Positions 7,100 through 14,039 of a stretch of 16,696 bases of DNA are shown here, piece after piece (the first letter of the stretch is position 1; each line of letters begins with the position of its first letter). The translations under genes were made by a program, and so were the position numbers. Origin of the DNA: DATLOJ01 sp035536315 (GTDB lineage Bacteria > Actinomycetota > CADDZG01 > JAHWKV01). Under the pieces are notes generated by a model. The model ran no database searches. It was not told where the DNA came from and was given only the letters and a program-made list of their open reading frames with translations. The DNA lies in the NCBI GenBank assembly GCA_035536315.1, contig DATLOJ010000051.1, positions 1-16,696 of the forward strand, read 5' to 3'.

Positions 7100-7881
7100 A
7101 CGAGCCAAGCCAGGGTCAGTGCCGCCGACGAAACGACTGCAGAAGCAACGATCCATCTGTTAGATGGGATCCGGCCGACTCGTGAGTGCGAGGCCGCGCC
7201 GGCAGCAGCCACAGCCGCGAGAAAAAGGACCGATACAGCCGCATAGGACCACGACGCAAGCGGGCCCGAGATCAAGGCCGCAAATCCTGGCCCGGCGAGG
7301 GGTGCAGCCGCGAGAGCCGGCGCTGCGCAGACAGCAGCGGCAGCCCATCTGTTCAAACGTGAGCCATTGGGAATCGGATAACAGGCGCCCCACACCACCG
7401 CCAGGCCAAGACTGACTACCGCAGCGAGCGCAATCACCGCGATGTCCTCGCTACTGCCCGAGGTGATCGCGGGGCCGAGTGCAGCCTGCGCGGACATGGA
7501 CGCGCTGGACTCCCACGTTCCGTATCTAAGGGCCACCGTTGCCGCACATAGGAAGAGAGGAAGGGCCAGCCACACCGGTTCCTGCGCCTCTGCCTTCGGG
7601 CGCGCGACCAATGCAAAGGCGAGCACTGCGATTCCACCGCTCCACAAAGGAACATTGGCCCCCGAGGCGTGGACGGCCAGGACGCTGATCGCGACTGCAG
7701 CGACCCCGGCGTCGGTAGCGCGAAGAAAAAGACGCGGTTCATCCTGGGCGGTCACGGCCTCGGAAGGCTGCGACTCCTCGGGCACAATCGCCGTTTCTCT
7801 CCGGGTCAGCAGCGCGTTCACGAGGAATGCCGCGCCGATGGCCACAGCCGCGGTCATGACCGCGGCTACCAACGCGGCCAT
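7096..7881 (-). CDS. Unidentified Ala-rich polytopic membrane protein
   Basis: The 261-residue product has an N-terminal membrane helix (about residues 2-25). A hydrophilic linker with RRETAIVPEESQPSE and DEPRLF (about 27-52) follows, then about six or seven more hydrophobic segments. No motif I know is present. It starts 10 bp after the DUF5318 stop and overlaps the next gene by 4 bp (TTGA), so the two membrane proteins are probably made together and may form a complex. No Shine-Dalgarno precedes the ATG at 7881; a second ATG lies at 7857. The composition is about as expected for this genome, with no sign of recent transfer. It could be half of a transporter or a proton-translocating module, but nothing in the sequence settles this. 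Confidence 0.65.
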   Translation of the reverse strand: MAALVAAVMTAAVAIGAAFLVNALLTRRETAIVPEESQPSEAVTAQDEPRLFLRATDAGVAAVAISVLAVHASGANVPLWSGGIAVLAFALVARPKAEAQEPVWLALPLFLCAATVALRYGTWESSASMSAQAALGPAITSGSSEDIAVIALAAVVSLGLAVVWGACYPIPNGSRLNRWAAAAVCAAPALAAAPLAGPGFAALISGPLASWSYAAVSVLFLAAVAAAGAASHSRVGRIPSNRWIVASAVVSSAALTLAWLV

Positions 7882-7891
7882 CAGGGAGTCG

Positions 7892-8290
7892 CTACTTGTG
7901 TCGGAAAGCTGAGCGCTTGGAGGAGGCGGGCTTGACCGTCCGTCCCATCAGGTAACAAGCAGACAGGTGATTCCATGAGCAGTCGAGGCAGACCTCGATG
8001 GAGTAACACCGGAACTCGTCGTAGTCGTTCTGAAGCTCCTGGTCCCAGCCATTGGGATAAACGGGCCTTCCCGAAAGATGCTTTAGCTGATCTCCGTAGA
8101 CATAGCGAACCTCACGCAGCGACTCATGCCGGCAAACCGGACAGTTCCTCTCGATCTTGACGCCAATGTTGCGCGCAGCCCTCATCAGTTCGGGATGGGC
8201 GTCGCAGATGTCGGTCAGATTGAGAAGGCCGCTGCGGAAGTCCCGCAACACCGCCCTCTTTGCCAGGGTGTAGTCGGCAGTCCCAAACAT
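7892..8290 (-). CDS. DUF5318 protein, zinc-ribbon-like (Rv0049-type)
   Basis: This 132-residue protein has two Cys pairs, C50-P-V-C53 and C101-L-D-C104, the latter in CLDCSWNHL, a signature I associate with actinobacterial DUF5318. A zinc ribbon is the likely fold; the molecular role is unknown. The N-terminal DYTLAKRAVLRDFRSG and ICDAHPELMRAARNIG segments also fit the family, and the length is close to that of Rv0049. The ATG at 8290 is preferred over the in-frame TTG at 8299, because TAGAAT (8299-8304) lies 8 nt before the ATG and looks like a -10 element, implying a leaderless mRNA. It is divergent from padR and heads a set of four minus-strand genes ending in ponA, the same neighbourhood as in Mycobacterium. 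Confidence 0.85.
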   Translation of the reverse strand: MFGTADYTLAKRAVLRDFRSGLLNLTDICDAHPELMRAARNIGVKIERNCPVCRHESLREVRYVYGDQLKHLSGRPVYPNGWDQELQNDYDEFRCYSIEVCLDCSWNHLSACYLMGRTVKPASSKRSAFRHK

Positions 8291-8550
8291 CGCCAGCAAT
8301 TCTAGGCGTTAGCCGAACCTCATTGGCGACTGTTCCCCTACCGCTGTAGCGGGCCTCAGCGGTTCTTCTCCCACCCCCGCGTTATTCCGCCAGGCAAACG
8401 GGTTTCATGGGCTCTGCGTATCTAAAAGCGCTAGGAATTACCAAGAAGGCGTTCTGTTGGACGGAAAACGCGCCTGGGAAGGGTGCGTTTGACGCGGTCT
8501 CCTTATAGCGGTTAGATATATCGGACCGATATATCGAGGAGATACCTTTA
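8291..8550. promoter_or_regulatory. Divergent promoter region between DUF5318 and padR
   Basis: No gene is evident. The minus-strand -10 candidate for DUF5318 is TAGAAT (8299-8304). For padR, TTGACG (8489-8494) with a 17-nt spacer to TTAGAT (8512-8517) is a reasonable promoter, overlapping the palindrome at 8515-8535. A 7-bp inverted repeat ACCGCTG/CAGCGGT (8340-8346 and 8357-8363) lacks a T-tract and has no assigned role. Confidence 0.55.
8515..8535. promoter_or_regulatory. Perfect 21-bp palindrome, likely PadR operator
   Basis: GATATATCGG-A-CCGATATATC has 10-bp arms and a 1-nt centre. Each arm holds GATATATC, itself self-complementary, so the site is also two direct copies 13 bp apart. It lies over or just past the putative -10 and ends just before the GAGGAG (8536-8541) of padR. 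This is the classic place for autorepression. Binding by PadR is inferred from position only. Confidence 0.65.
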
Positions 8551-9066
8551 GTGATCGAGCTTGCCATCTTGGGGCTACTCAAGCAGAAGCCCATGCACGG
8601 CTATGAGCTGAAGAAAGAGCTCACCGCGCAGCTTGGTCAGTTCTGGCAGGCGTCCTGGGGCAGCTTGTACCCGGCCCTCTCGCGCATGGAGAAGCAGACC
8701 GCGGTCGAGCGGGTCTTCCCGAAGACCGACGTGAAGCGGCGCAAGAACATCTACCGGATCACCAATCTGGGCGAGGAGATGTTCCAGACGGCGCTCTCGG
8801 AGCACTCTTCGATCTCGGACGCGGCCCGCTTTGGCGTGAAGCTCGCGTTTTTCAGATACCTCAAGCCCGACGCGCGAGTCGAACTACTCGAGCGCAGGCG
8901 CGCGTACCTGAAAGAGAAGCTCGCCGAGACGAGAGAGAAGTTGCGTTCTTACAAGGAGCGCATCGACGCATACACCTACAGCTTGATGGAGCACGACGTT
9001 GACGTAACGACGGCAGACATTGCGTGGATCGAAAGACTGATTACCGAAGAGAAGGCGCATTCATGA
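8551..9066 (+). CDS. PadR-family transcriptional regulator
   Basis: The 171-residue protein has an N-terminal winged helix: IELAILGLLKQKPMHGYELK (2-21), then GSLYPALSRME (37-47), and the wing with RRKNIYRITNLGEE. The C-terminal part (about 107-170) is highly charged and helical, as in PadR proteins that dimerise through a coiled coil. The GTG at 8551 follows GAGGAG by 9 nt and gives the usual PadR start. It overlaps ino1 (ATGA at 9063-9066), so the two form an operon. The same pairing, Rv0047c next to ino1 (Rv0046c), occurs in Mycobacterium. It probably represses itself, and thereby ino1, through the palindrome upstream; the effector is unknown. Confidence 0.95.
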   Translation: MIELAILGLLKQKPMHGYELKKELTAQLGQFWQASWGSLYPALSRMEKQTAVERVFPKTDVKRRKNIYRITNLGEEMFQTALSEHSSISDAARFGVKLAFFRYLKPDARVELLERRRAYLKEKLAETREKLRSYKERIDAYTYSLMEHDVDVTTADIAWIERLITEEKAHS

Positions 9067-10217
9067 ACCGGGAAGATGGCAAGGAGAGTCCAGTGACTAA
9101 GAAGATACGAGTTGGAATTATCGGAGCGGGCAACTGCGCCGCTTCGCTCATCCAGGGGATTGAGTTCTACCGCGGAGCTGCGGAGAACGATCAGATCCCT
9201 GGACTGATGCACGTGCGAATCGGCGACTACCACGTCTCCGACATCGAGTTCACGGTTGCGTTCGATGTCGACTCCAACAAAGTCGGAACAGACTTGTCCA
9301 AAGCGATATTCACCGCACCGAACAACACGATCAAGTTCGCTGAGGTTCCGCATTTGAACGTGCCGGTGCTGCGCGGCCCGACCTACGACGGTCTCGGCCA
9401 GTACTACCGCGAAGAGGTCACCGAGTCGCCGGCGGCCCCCGTGGACGTGGTGAAGGTTCTTCGCGAAACCGGAACCGAGATGCTCATCAACTACCTGCCC
9501 GTCGGAAGCGAGAAGGCCGGCAAGTTCTACGCAGAGGCCGCGCTGGAAGCCGGCGTTGCCTTTATCAACTGCATGCCGGTATTCATCGCATCTCACCCAG
9601 CATGGGCCGACAAATTCGCGGAGCGCGGTATCCCGATCATCGGTGATGACATCAAGAGCCAGGTCGGATCGACGATCGTTCACCGAGTTCTCGCCAAGCT
9701 GTTCGAGGATCGCGGAGTGCATCTAGACCACACTTACCAGCTGAACTTCGGTGGCAACATGGACTTCAAGAACATGCTCGAGCGAGAACGGTTGGAATCC
9801 AAGAAGAAGTCGAAGACTCAGGCGGTCACGTCGCAGGTGAAGCGCGGCATGCACGCAGACGACGTCCACATCGGCCCCTCGGATCACGTGCCGTGGCTCA
9901 AGGATCGCAAATGGGCCCACATTCGCCTCGAGGGAAGGCAGTTCGGAGACATTCCGATGTCCGTCGACCTCAAGATCGAAGTCTGGGACTCCCCGAACTC
10001 AGCAGGAGTCGTGATCGATGCGATTCGCTGCGTCCGTCTTGCTCTGGACGCCGGCGTCGGCGGCCCACTGCTCGGCCCGAGCGCTTACTTCATGAAGTCG
10101 CCTCCGGTTCAGTACTCAGACGACGTGGCACGGCAGATGGTGGAGGAGTTCATCCATTCGACCGGCCCCGTCAGGACCGCACAAACGATCAACGTGAACG
10201 GGGCCGTCAATGGTTAA
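9063..10217 (+). CDS. ino1: Inositol-3-phosphate synthase (myo-inositol-1-phosphate synthase)
   Basis: It converts glucose 6-phosphate to inositol 3-phosphate with NAD, the first step toward phosphatidylinositol, PIM-type lipids and mycothiol. Features from the ATG: NAD loop GIIGAGNCAAS (18-28), NYLPVGSE (143-150), GDDIKSQ (194-200), NFGGNMDF (228-235), LESKKKSKTQAV (244-255) and WDSPNSAGV (308-316). It closely resembles the actinobacterial ino1 group in sequence and length (384 residues). Two starts compete: ATG 9063, which overlaps the padR stop and has AGAAGG 7 nt upstream, and GTG 9093, with AAGGAG 6 nt upstream, giving 374 residues. Both keep the NAD domain; I list the longer. The end overlaps the cyclophilin gene by 8 bp. 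Confidence 0.97.
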   Translation: MNREDGKESPVTKKIRVGIIGAGNCAASLIQGIEFYRGAAENDQIPGLMHVRIGDYHVSDIEFTVAFDVDSNKVGTDLSKAIFTAPNNTIKFAEVPHLNVPVLRGPTYDGLGQYYREEVTESPAAPVDVVKVLRETGTEMLINYLPVGSEKAGKFYAEAALEAGVAFINCMPVFIASHPAWADKFAERGIPIIGDDIKSQVGSTIVHRVLAKLFEDRGVHLDHTYQLNFGGNMDFKNMLERERLESKKKSKTQAVTSQVKRGMHADDVHIGPSDHVPWLKDRKWAHIRLEGRQFGDIPMSVDLKIEVWDSPNSAGVVIDAIRCVRLALDAGVGGPLLGPSAYFMKSPPVQYSDDVARQMVEEFIHSTGPVRTAQTINVNGAVNG

Positions 10218-10722
10218 GCACGCGACGATCGTCACCTCGCTCGGAGACATCAAGGTAAAGCTGCTCGATGAGACAGCTCCGAAAACGGTTGAGAACTTCG
10301 TAGGCCTTGCTCAGGGCACGAAGGAGTGGAAGCACCCCGAGACGCGTGAGACTTCGAACAACCCCCTGTACTCGGGGACGATCTTTCACCGCGTTATTCC
10401 GAACTTCATGATTCAGGGCGGCGACCCGACCGGAACCGGAAGAGGGGACCCCGGCTACAAGTTCGAGGACGAGGTCGATGCAGGCCCGTCGTTCGACAAG
10501 CCCGGCTACCTTGCGATGGCTAACTCCGGCCCGAATACAAACGGCTGCCAGTTCTTCATCACCGTCGCGCCCACGCCACACCTGACGAAGAAGCACACGA
10601 TCTTCGGAGAGGTAGTCGAGGGCCAGGATGTCGCCGACGCAATCTCCAAGGTTGCGACGAGCGCCGGCGACAAGCCGAAGGAAGACGTCGTAATAAAGGA
10701 GATACGCGTAGCCGAGGAGTAG
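10210..10722 (+). CDS. ppiA: Cyclophilin-type peptidyl-prolyl cis-trans isomerase
   Basis: A cytoplasmic prolyl isomerase of 170 residues without a signal peptide. Active-site residues align with human cyclophilin A: R61, F66 and Q69 in FHRVIPNFMIQGG (59-71), AMANSGPNTNGCQFF (102-116) with N105, Q114 and F116, then L125 and H129 in LTKKHTIFGEV. An inserted loop at about 38-54 before the YSGTIFHRV strand is common in actinobacterial PpiA. The ATG lies inside the last codons of ino1 (8-bp overlap) with only a weak G-rich site upstream, so translation is probably coupled. It ends 4 bp before the convergent methyltransferase stop; no terminator fits between them. Linkage with inositol synthesis has no obvious functional reason. 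Confidence 0.95.
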   Translation: MVKHATIVTSLGDIKVKLLDETAPKTVENFVGLAQGTKEWKHPETRETSNNPLYSGTIFHRVIPNFMIQGGDPTGTGRGDPGYKFEDEVDAGPSFDKPGYLAMANSGPNTNGCQFFITVAPTPHLTKKHTIFGEVVEGQDVADAISKVATSAGDKPKEDVVIKEIRVAEE

Positions 10723-10726
10723 TCCC

Positions 10727-11470
10727 CTATTTGGGCCTCTCCGCTATCAGCAGCAGTTCCGGGTGATCTGATCCGGGGAGTTGCTGTGAGTATTTCCCCG
10801 GCTCGACTCCGTACACGGCCATCGGGTCCATGCCCGCTCCGTTTGCGATCCATTCGAGCTCTCTGGGTGTGTAGCAGGAGTTCCACATCTCGAACTGATC
10901 CTTCGAGCCGTCTTCGCCGATAACCGCCTCTACCGTTTCGCTGAAGAGCATCTTCGTTGGGTCAAAACGGCCCGATTCCTTCATGTGAGTCAGCACGTAG
11001 AAAAGGTTCGCCGCACCTACGGCAACTTTGGATCCGCGCTTCATCGCTCGCTTCATCGCACGCAGGATCTTCAAGTCGTCCAGGCCAAGACCGAAGGCTC
11101 CCTCGCAGATGCTGATCACCGCGTCGAACTCGGAGTCGAAGGGCATGTCGGCGGCATCCATCTCGAACAGGGCAACCTGCAGCCCCTCGTCTTTGGCGGT
11201 GGTTCTTGCTACATCGAGGAAGTCTGAAGAGATGTCCACGCCGACCACGTCGGCTCCTCTTCGCGCTAGCTCGAGCAGGTGCCTTCCCGGCCCGCAGCCG
11301 ACATCCAACACGCGAGAACCTTCCTTGATGCCTAGGACGTGTACGAGAAAGTCGACTTCTGCCGCCGTGCCTTTCGTGAACGCGTATCGCAAGTAAGCGG
11401 AACGCAGGTGCGCGGCAAGTGGCCGGTACCAATCGCTGCGTGGGGACGCGAGGTTGCCCTCGAAGGTCAC
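10727..11470 (-). CDS. Class I SAM-dependent methyltransferase
   Basis: The 247-residue protein has a Rossmann-like methyltransferase domain: motif I VLDVGCGPG at 54-62, the acidic end of strand 2 in VVGVDIS (75-81), FEMDAADMPF for motif II/III, and an end with YGVEPGKYSQQ and LLLIAERPK. It belongs to the broad Methyltransf_25/11 group; the substrate cannot be deduced. A much longer frame is open upstream but lies over pcnA in another frame; the GTG at 11470 overlaps the pcnA stop (GTGA), so coupled translation from there is the best start. No membrane segment is visible. Confidence 0.88.
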   Translation of the reverse strand: MTFEGNLASPRSDWYRPLAAHLRSAYLRYAFTKGTAAEVDFLVHVLGIKEGSRVLDVGCGPGRHLLELARRGADVVGVDISSDFLDVARTTAKDEGLQVALFEMDAADMPFDSEFDAVISICEGAFGLGLDDLKILRAMKRAMKRGSKVAVGAANLFYVLTHMKESGRFDPTKMLFSETVEAVIGEDGSKDQFEMWNSCYTPRELEWIANGAGMDPMAVYGVEPGKYSQQLPGSDHPELLLIAERPK

Positions 11471-12858
11471 TTTCGCTTCGTCTCGTGCCAGGCGAGCAGC
11501 CTTTCCTTTGCCTCTTCCGTTTCGATTACTCCCTCGTCCATCCTGATCGTCAGTAGAAAGTCGATCGCCTCGCCGACGACCGGGCCCGGCGGAACTCCCA
11601 GGAGATCCATTACCTCCAACCCATCCAGAGCCGGCCTGATCCTTTCGAGGTCCTCTTTCTGCCTGAGCTGCGCGACCCGTTCCTCCAACTCGTCCATACG
11701 TCTGGAAAGGCGAAGGGCTTTGGCGGGGTTCTGTGTCGTGCAGTCCGCCCGAACGAGCATGTTCAGCTTCATGTAGAGGCCCCCTGCGTCGCGCACGTAC
11801 CGTCGCACAGCCTTGTCCGTCCACCCCAGCCGGTAGGTGTGAAAGCGCAGGTGCAGATACACCAGCAGCCGCACCTCTTCAATCAAGCGGGCCGGGTAAC
11901 GCAGCTCCTTGAGCCTGGCCTCCGTCATCTCCGCGCCCACGACCTCATGGTGATGAAACGACACGCCCTTGGGCGTTACTTGCTTGGTCTTTGGCTTGCC
12001 GACATCGTGAAACAACGCAGACAGCCGCAGAGCAAGGTCCGGCCCGTCGGTCTCTGCCGTGATCGCGTTGTCGAGGACTGCCAGCGTGTGACGAAACACA
12101 TCCTTGTGGCGGTGCACGGGGTCTTGCTCGAGCTGAAGCGCCGGCAGCTCTGGAATGAACTCGTCGGCAAGGCCCGTAGCGGTAGCGATGTCCAAAGCCG
12201 CCGCCGGGCGGATGCCAAGAATCAACTTGGAGAACTCGTCACGGATTCTCTCCTTAGAGATTATCGAGAGCCTCTCGTGCATCTGGGCGATGGCATCGCG
12301 CACATCGTCTGCAAGCTCGAACTGAAGAGTCGAAACAAATCGCAGGGCGCGAAGCATTCTGAGCGGGTCGTCGTTGAAAGAGATGTCCGGGCCGAGCGGA
12401 GTGGCTATTCGCCTGGCCGCTAGGTCCGAAAGGCCCCCGAACGGATCGACGACCTCCACATCGGGCAGCTCTATCGCCATCGCGTTCACCGTGAAATCTC
12501 GTCTGGACAGGTCCGTTTTCAAGTCGGACGCGAACTCCACCTCCGGGTTGCGCGAGTCCTCCCGGTACACCTCGCGCCGAAATGTCGTGACCTCGATCGC
12601 GTGCCCGTCCTTTTGAACTGCAAGCGTGCCGAACTGCCTGCCGGTGGTTCTGGCCTTGCTGCGCGCCCAGCGGGCGAGAACCTTCTCTGACTCCTCCGGC
12701 AAAGCATCGGTCGCGAAGTCGAGGTCGGCGTGAAGATTGCCCAGAAGGGCATCTCTCACCCACCCACCGACCAGCCAAAGCCCGTAACCCGCGTCCCGAT
12801 AGGCCTTGGCCGCGTCTATCGCAAGCTTGGGAATTTGAGGGCCGATTTGGTTTGTCAC
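11467..12858 (-). CDS. pcnA: CCA tRNA nucleotidyltransferase with HD domain
   Basis: It adds or repairs the 3' CCA end of tRNAs. The 463-residue protein shows the class II nucleotidyltransferase motif LVGGWVRDALLG (29-40) with metal-binding D45 and D47 in DLDFAT, and RRDFTVNAMA (119-128). It also has NDDPLRMLRALRF (162-174), and an HD domain with HRHKDVFRHT (249-258) and FHDVGK (H284, D285). This architecture and length match actinobacterial PcnA (Rv3907c). The GTG at 12858 has no Shine-Dalgarno; TAATCT (12868-12873) is 9 nt upstream, suggesting a leaderless mRNA. The methyltransferase gene overlaps its end, and pilT ends 40 bp upstream. The NUDIX and DUF6049-like genes that neighbour pcnA in Mycobacterium are here displaced by pilT and the deacetylase. 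Confidence 0.95.
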   Translation of the reverse strand: MTNQIGPQIPKLAIDAAKAYRDAGYGLWLVGGWVRDALLGNLHADLDFATDALPEESEKVLARWARSKARTTGRQFGTLAVQKDGHAIEVTTFRREVYREDSRNPEVEFASDLKTDLSRRDFTVNAMAIELPDVEVVDPFGGLSDLAARRIATPLGPDISFNDDPLRMLRALRFVSTLQFELADDVRDAIAQMHERLSIISKERIRDEFSKLILGIRPAAALDIATATGLADEFIPELPALQLEQDPVHRHKDVFRHTLAVLDNAITAETDGPDLALRLSALFHDVGKPKTKQVTPKGVSFHHHEVVGAEMTEARLKELRYPARLIEEVRLLVYLHLRFHTYRLGWTDKAVRRYVRDAGGLYMKLNMLVRADCTTQNPAKALRLSRRMDELEERVAQLRQKEDLERIRPALDGLEVMDLLGVPPGPVVGEAIDFLLTIRMDEGVIETEEAKERLLAWHETKRK

Positions 12859-12898
12859 CGTGCCCGCAGATTACTCCGGGGTGCTGACGGAGTGGTGG

Positions 12899-13978
12899 TT
12901 AGCTCGGTATCAGACCCGCCTGTCTGATCATGATTTGGAAGTCGTGCGGGTTGGACGAAGCCGCGATTGCGTCCTCCAACGTGACCAGGTCGTTCTTGTA
13001 ATGCTGCAGCAGTGACTGGTCGAACGTGAGCATTCCGTAGAACTCACTTTCGGCTATCACGTCGTGAATCATGTGGGTCTGCTCCGGGTTCACGATCAGG
13101 TCGAAGATCCTTCCGTTCATCACAAGGACCTCGACCGCTGGAACCTGACCCTTTCCGTCCTTCCGCATCAACAATCTCTGACTGATGATTCCGCGCAGGC
13201 TTCCTGCAAGTGAGATCCGGATCTGCTTTTGCTGATGAGGCGGGAAGAACTCGATAACTCTGTTGACGGTTTCACCTGCATCGATCGTGTGGAGTGTCGA
13301 GATGACAAGGTGTCCGGTTTCTGCCGCCGCGAGCGCGGCATGAACAGTCTCCTGGTCGCGCATCTCTCCGATGAATATGACGTCCGGGTCCTGGCGCATC
13401 GCTCGCTTGAGGGCCTGTGAGAAGTCCTGTGTATCTATTCCAATCTCCCGCTGGTTGACGATTGCCATGCGGTCCGGGTGCAGGATCTCGATGGGATCCT
13501 CGATCGTCATGATGTGCACGCTCTTTGTCGCGTTTATGTGACTGATCATCGCTCCGGTGGTCGTGGTCTTTCCAGAGCCGGTCATGCCGGTAACGAGCAC
13601 CAGACCACGTGGGTTCTCGGCAACCTTTTCGACCACGGGCGGCAGGCCAAGGCTTTCGAACGAAGGTGACCCTGGGAGCACGCGCCTTACTGCAAGCCCG
13701 ATCGTCCCCCTCTGACGGAACACGTTGCAACGGAAGCGGCCGAGGCCCGGAAGCGAATATGCAAAGTCGGCCTCCCCGACGGTGTTGAACTCATGCGCTA
13801 CTCGCTCGTTCATGGCCTCGAACGCACAGCGCTCAGTGTCGTTCGGGCCGAGCTTTTCGAAATCGGTTCGGTAAAGGACTCCGTTTACGCGCACAACTGG
13901 AGGGGCGCCGACCTTCAGATGCAGGTCCGAGGCGTGCTTCTCGACCAGATACCGCAGGTATTCGTCTATCTGTGCCAA
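12899..13978 (-). CDS. pilT: PilT-type twitching motility ATPase (pilus retraction)
   Basis: A secretion-superfamily hexameric ATPase that depolymerises type IV pili. With the start I choose it has 359 residues. Visible are the N-terminal ASDLHLKVGAPPVVRVNG, Walker A GMTGSGKTT (131-139), the Asp box TIEDPIE, Walker B DPDVIFIGEMRD (about 197-208), the His box TGHLVISTLHT, and LAGSLRGIISQRLL, typical of PilT rather than PilB. The Cys residues of PilB zinc motifs are absent. I use TTG at 13978, since GGAGG lies 4 nt upstream; the GTG at 14026 has no such site. TATTAT (14004-14009) may be its -10. No other pilus gene is in the window, so the machine it serves is encoded elsewhere. Confidence 0.93.
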   Translation of the reverse strand: MAQIDEYLRYLVEKHASDLHLKVGAPPVVRVNGVLYRTDFEKLGPNDTERCAFEAMNERVAHEFNTVGEADFAYSLPGLGRFRCNVFRQRGTIGLAVRRVLPGSPSFESLGLPPVVEKVAENPRGLVLVTGMTGSGKTTTTGAMISHINATKSVHIMTIEDPIEILHPDRMAIVNQREIGIDTQDFSQALKRAMRQDPDVIFIGEMRDQETVHAALAAAETGHLVISTLHTIDAGETVNRVIEFFPPHQQKQIRISLAGSLRGIISQRLLMRKDGKGQVPAVEVLVMNGRIFDLIVNPEQTHMIHDVIAESEFYGMLTFDQSLLQHYKNDLVTLEDAIAASSNPHDFQIMIRQAGLIPS

Positions 13979-14003
13979 AGGCCCTCCGGGTCTTGTCCGA
14001 CTG

Positions 14004-14009
14004 ATAATA
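14004..14009 (-). promoter_or_regulatory. Possible -10 element of pilT
   Basis: TATTAT on the minus strand matches five of six -10 positions and would give a leader of about 20 nt containing the GGAGG of pilT. No clear -35 is present. The gene may also be read through from the deacetylase, which stops 61 bp upstream. Confidence 0.35.
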
Positions 14010-14039
14010 GTGGCGCAAACGGCCACCGGTCGCTAAATC

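Noticed and set aside
6023..7881. One membrane protein split by a frameshift
   Set aside because: The TTGA overlap is a normal operon junction also seen in similar form at other gene pairs here, and each product is a plausible membrane protein on its own; alignment with relatives would be needed to revive the idea.
8340..8363. Hairpin ACCGCTG/CAGCGGT as a terminator
   Set aside because: No T-tract follows on either strand and it lies between divergent genes, where no terminator is expected.
8382..8594. Open frame across the DUF5318-padR gap on the minus strand
   Set aside because: It runs through the padR promoter, palindrome and start, and has no recognisable domain or ribosome-binding site.
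11471..11824. 118-codon upstream extension of the methyltransferase
   Set aside because: It lies over pcnA in another frame, is low in complexity and Arg/Gly-rich, and the GTGA overlap at 11470 gives a normal methyltransferase start.
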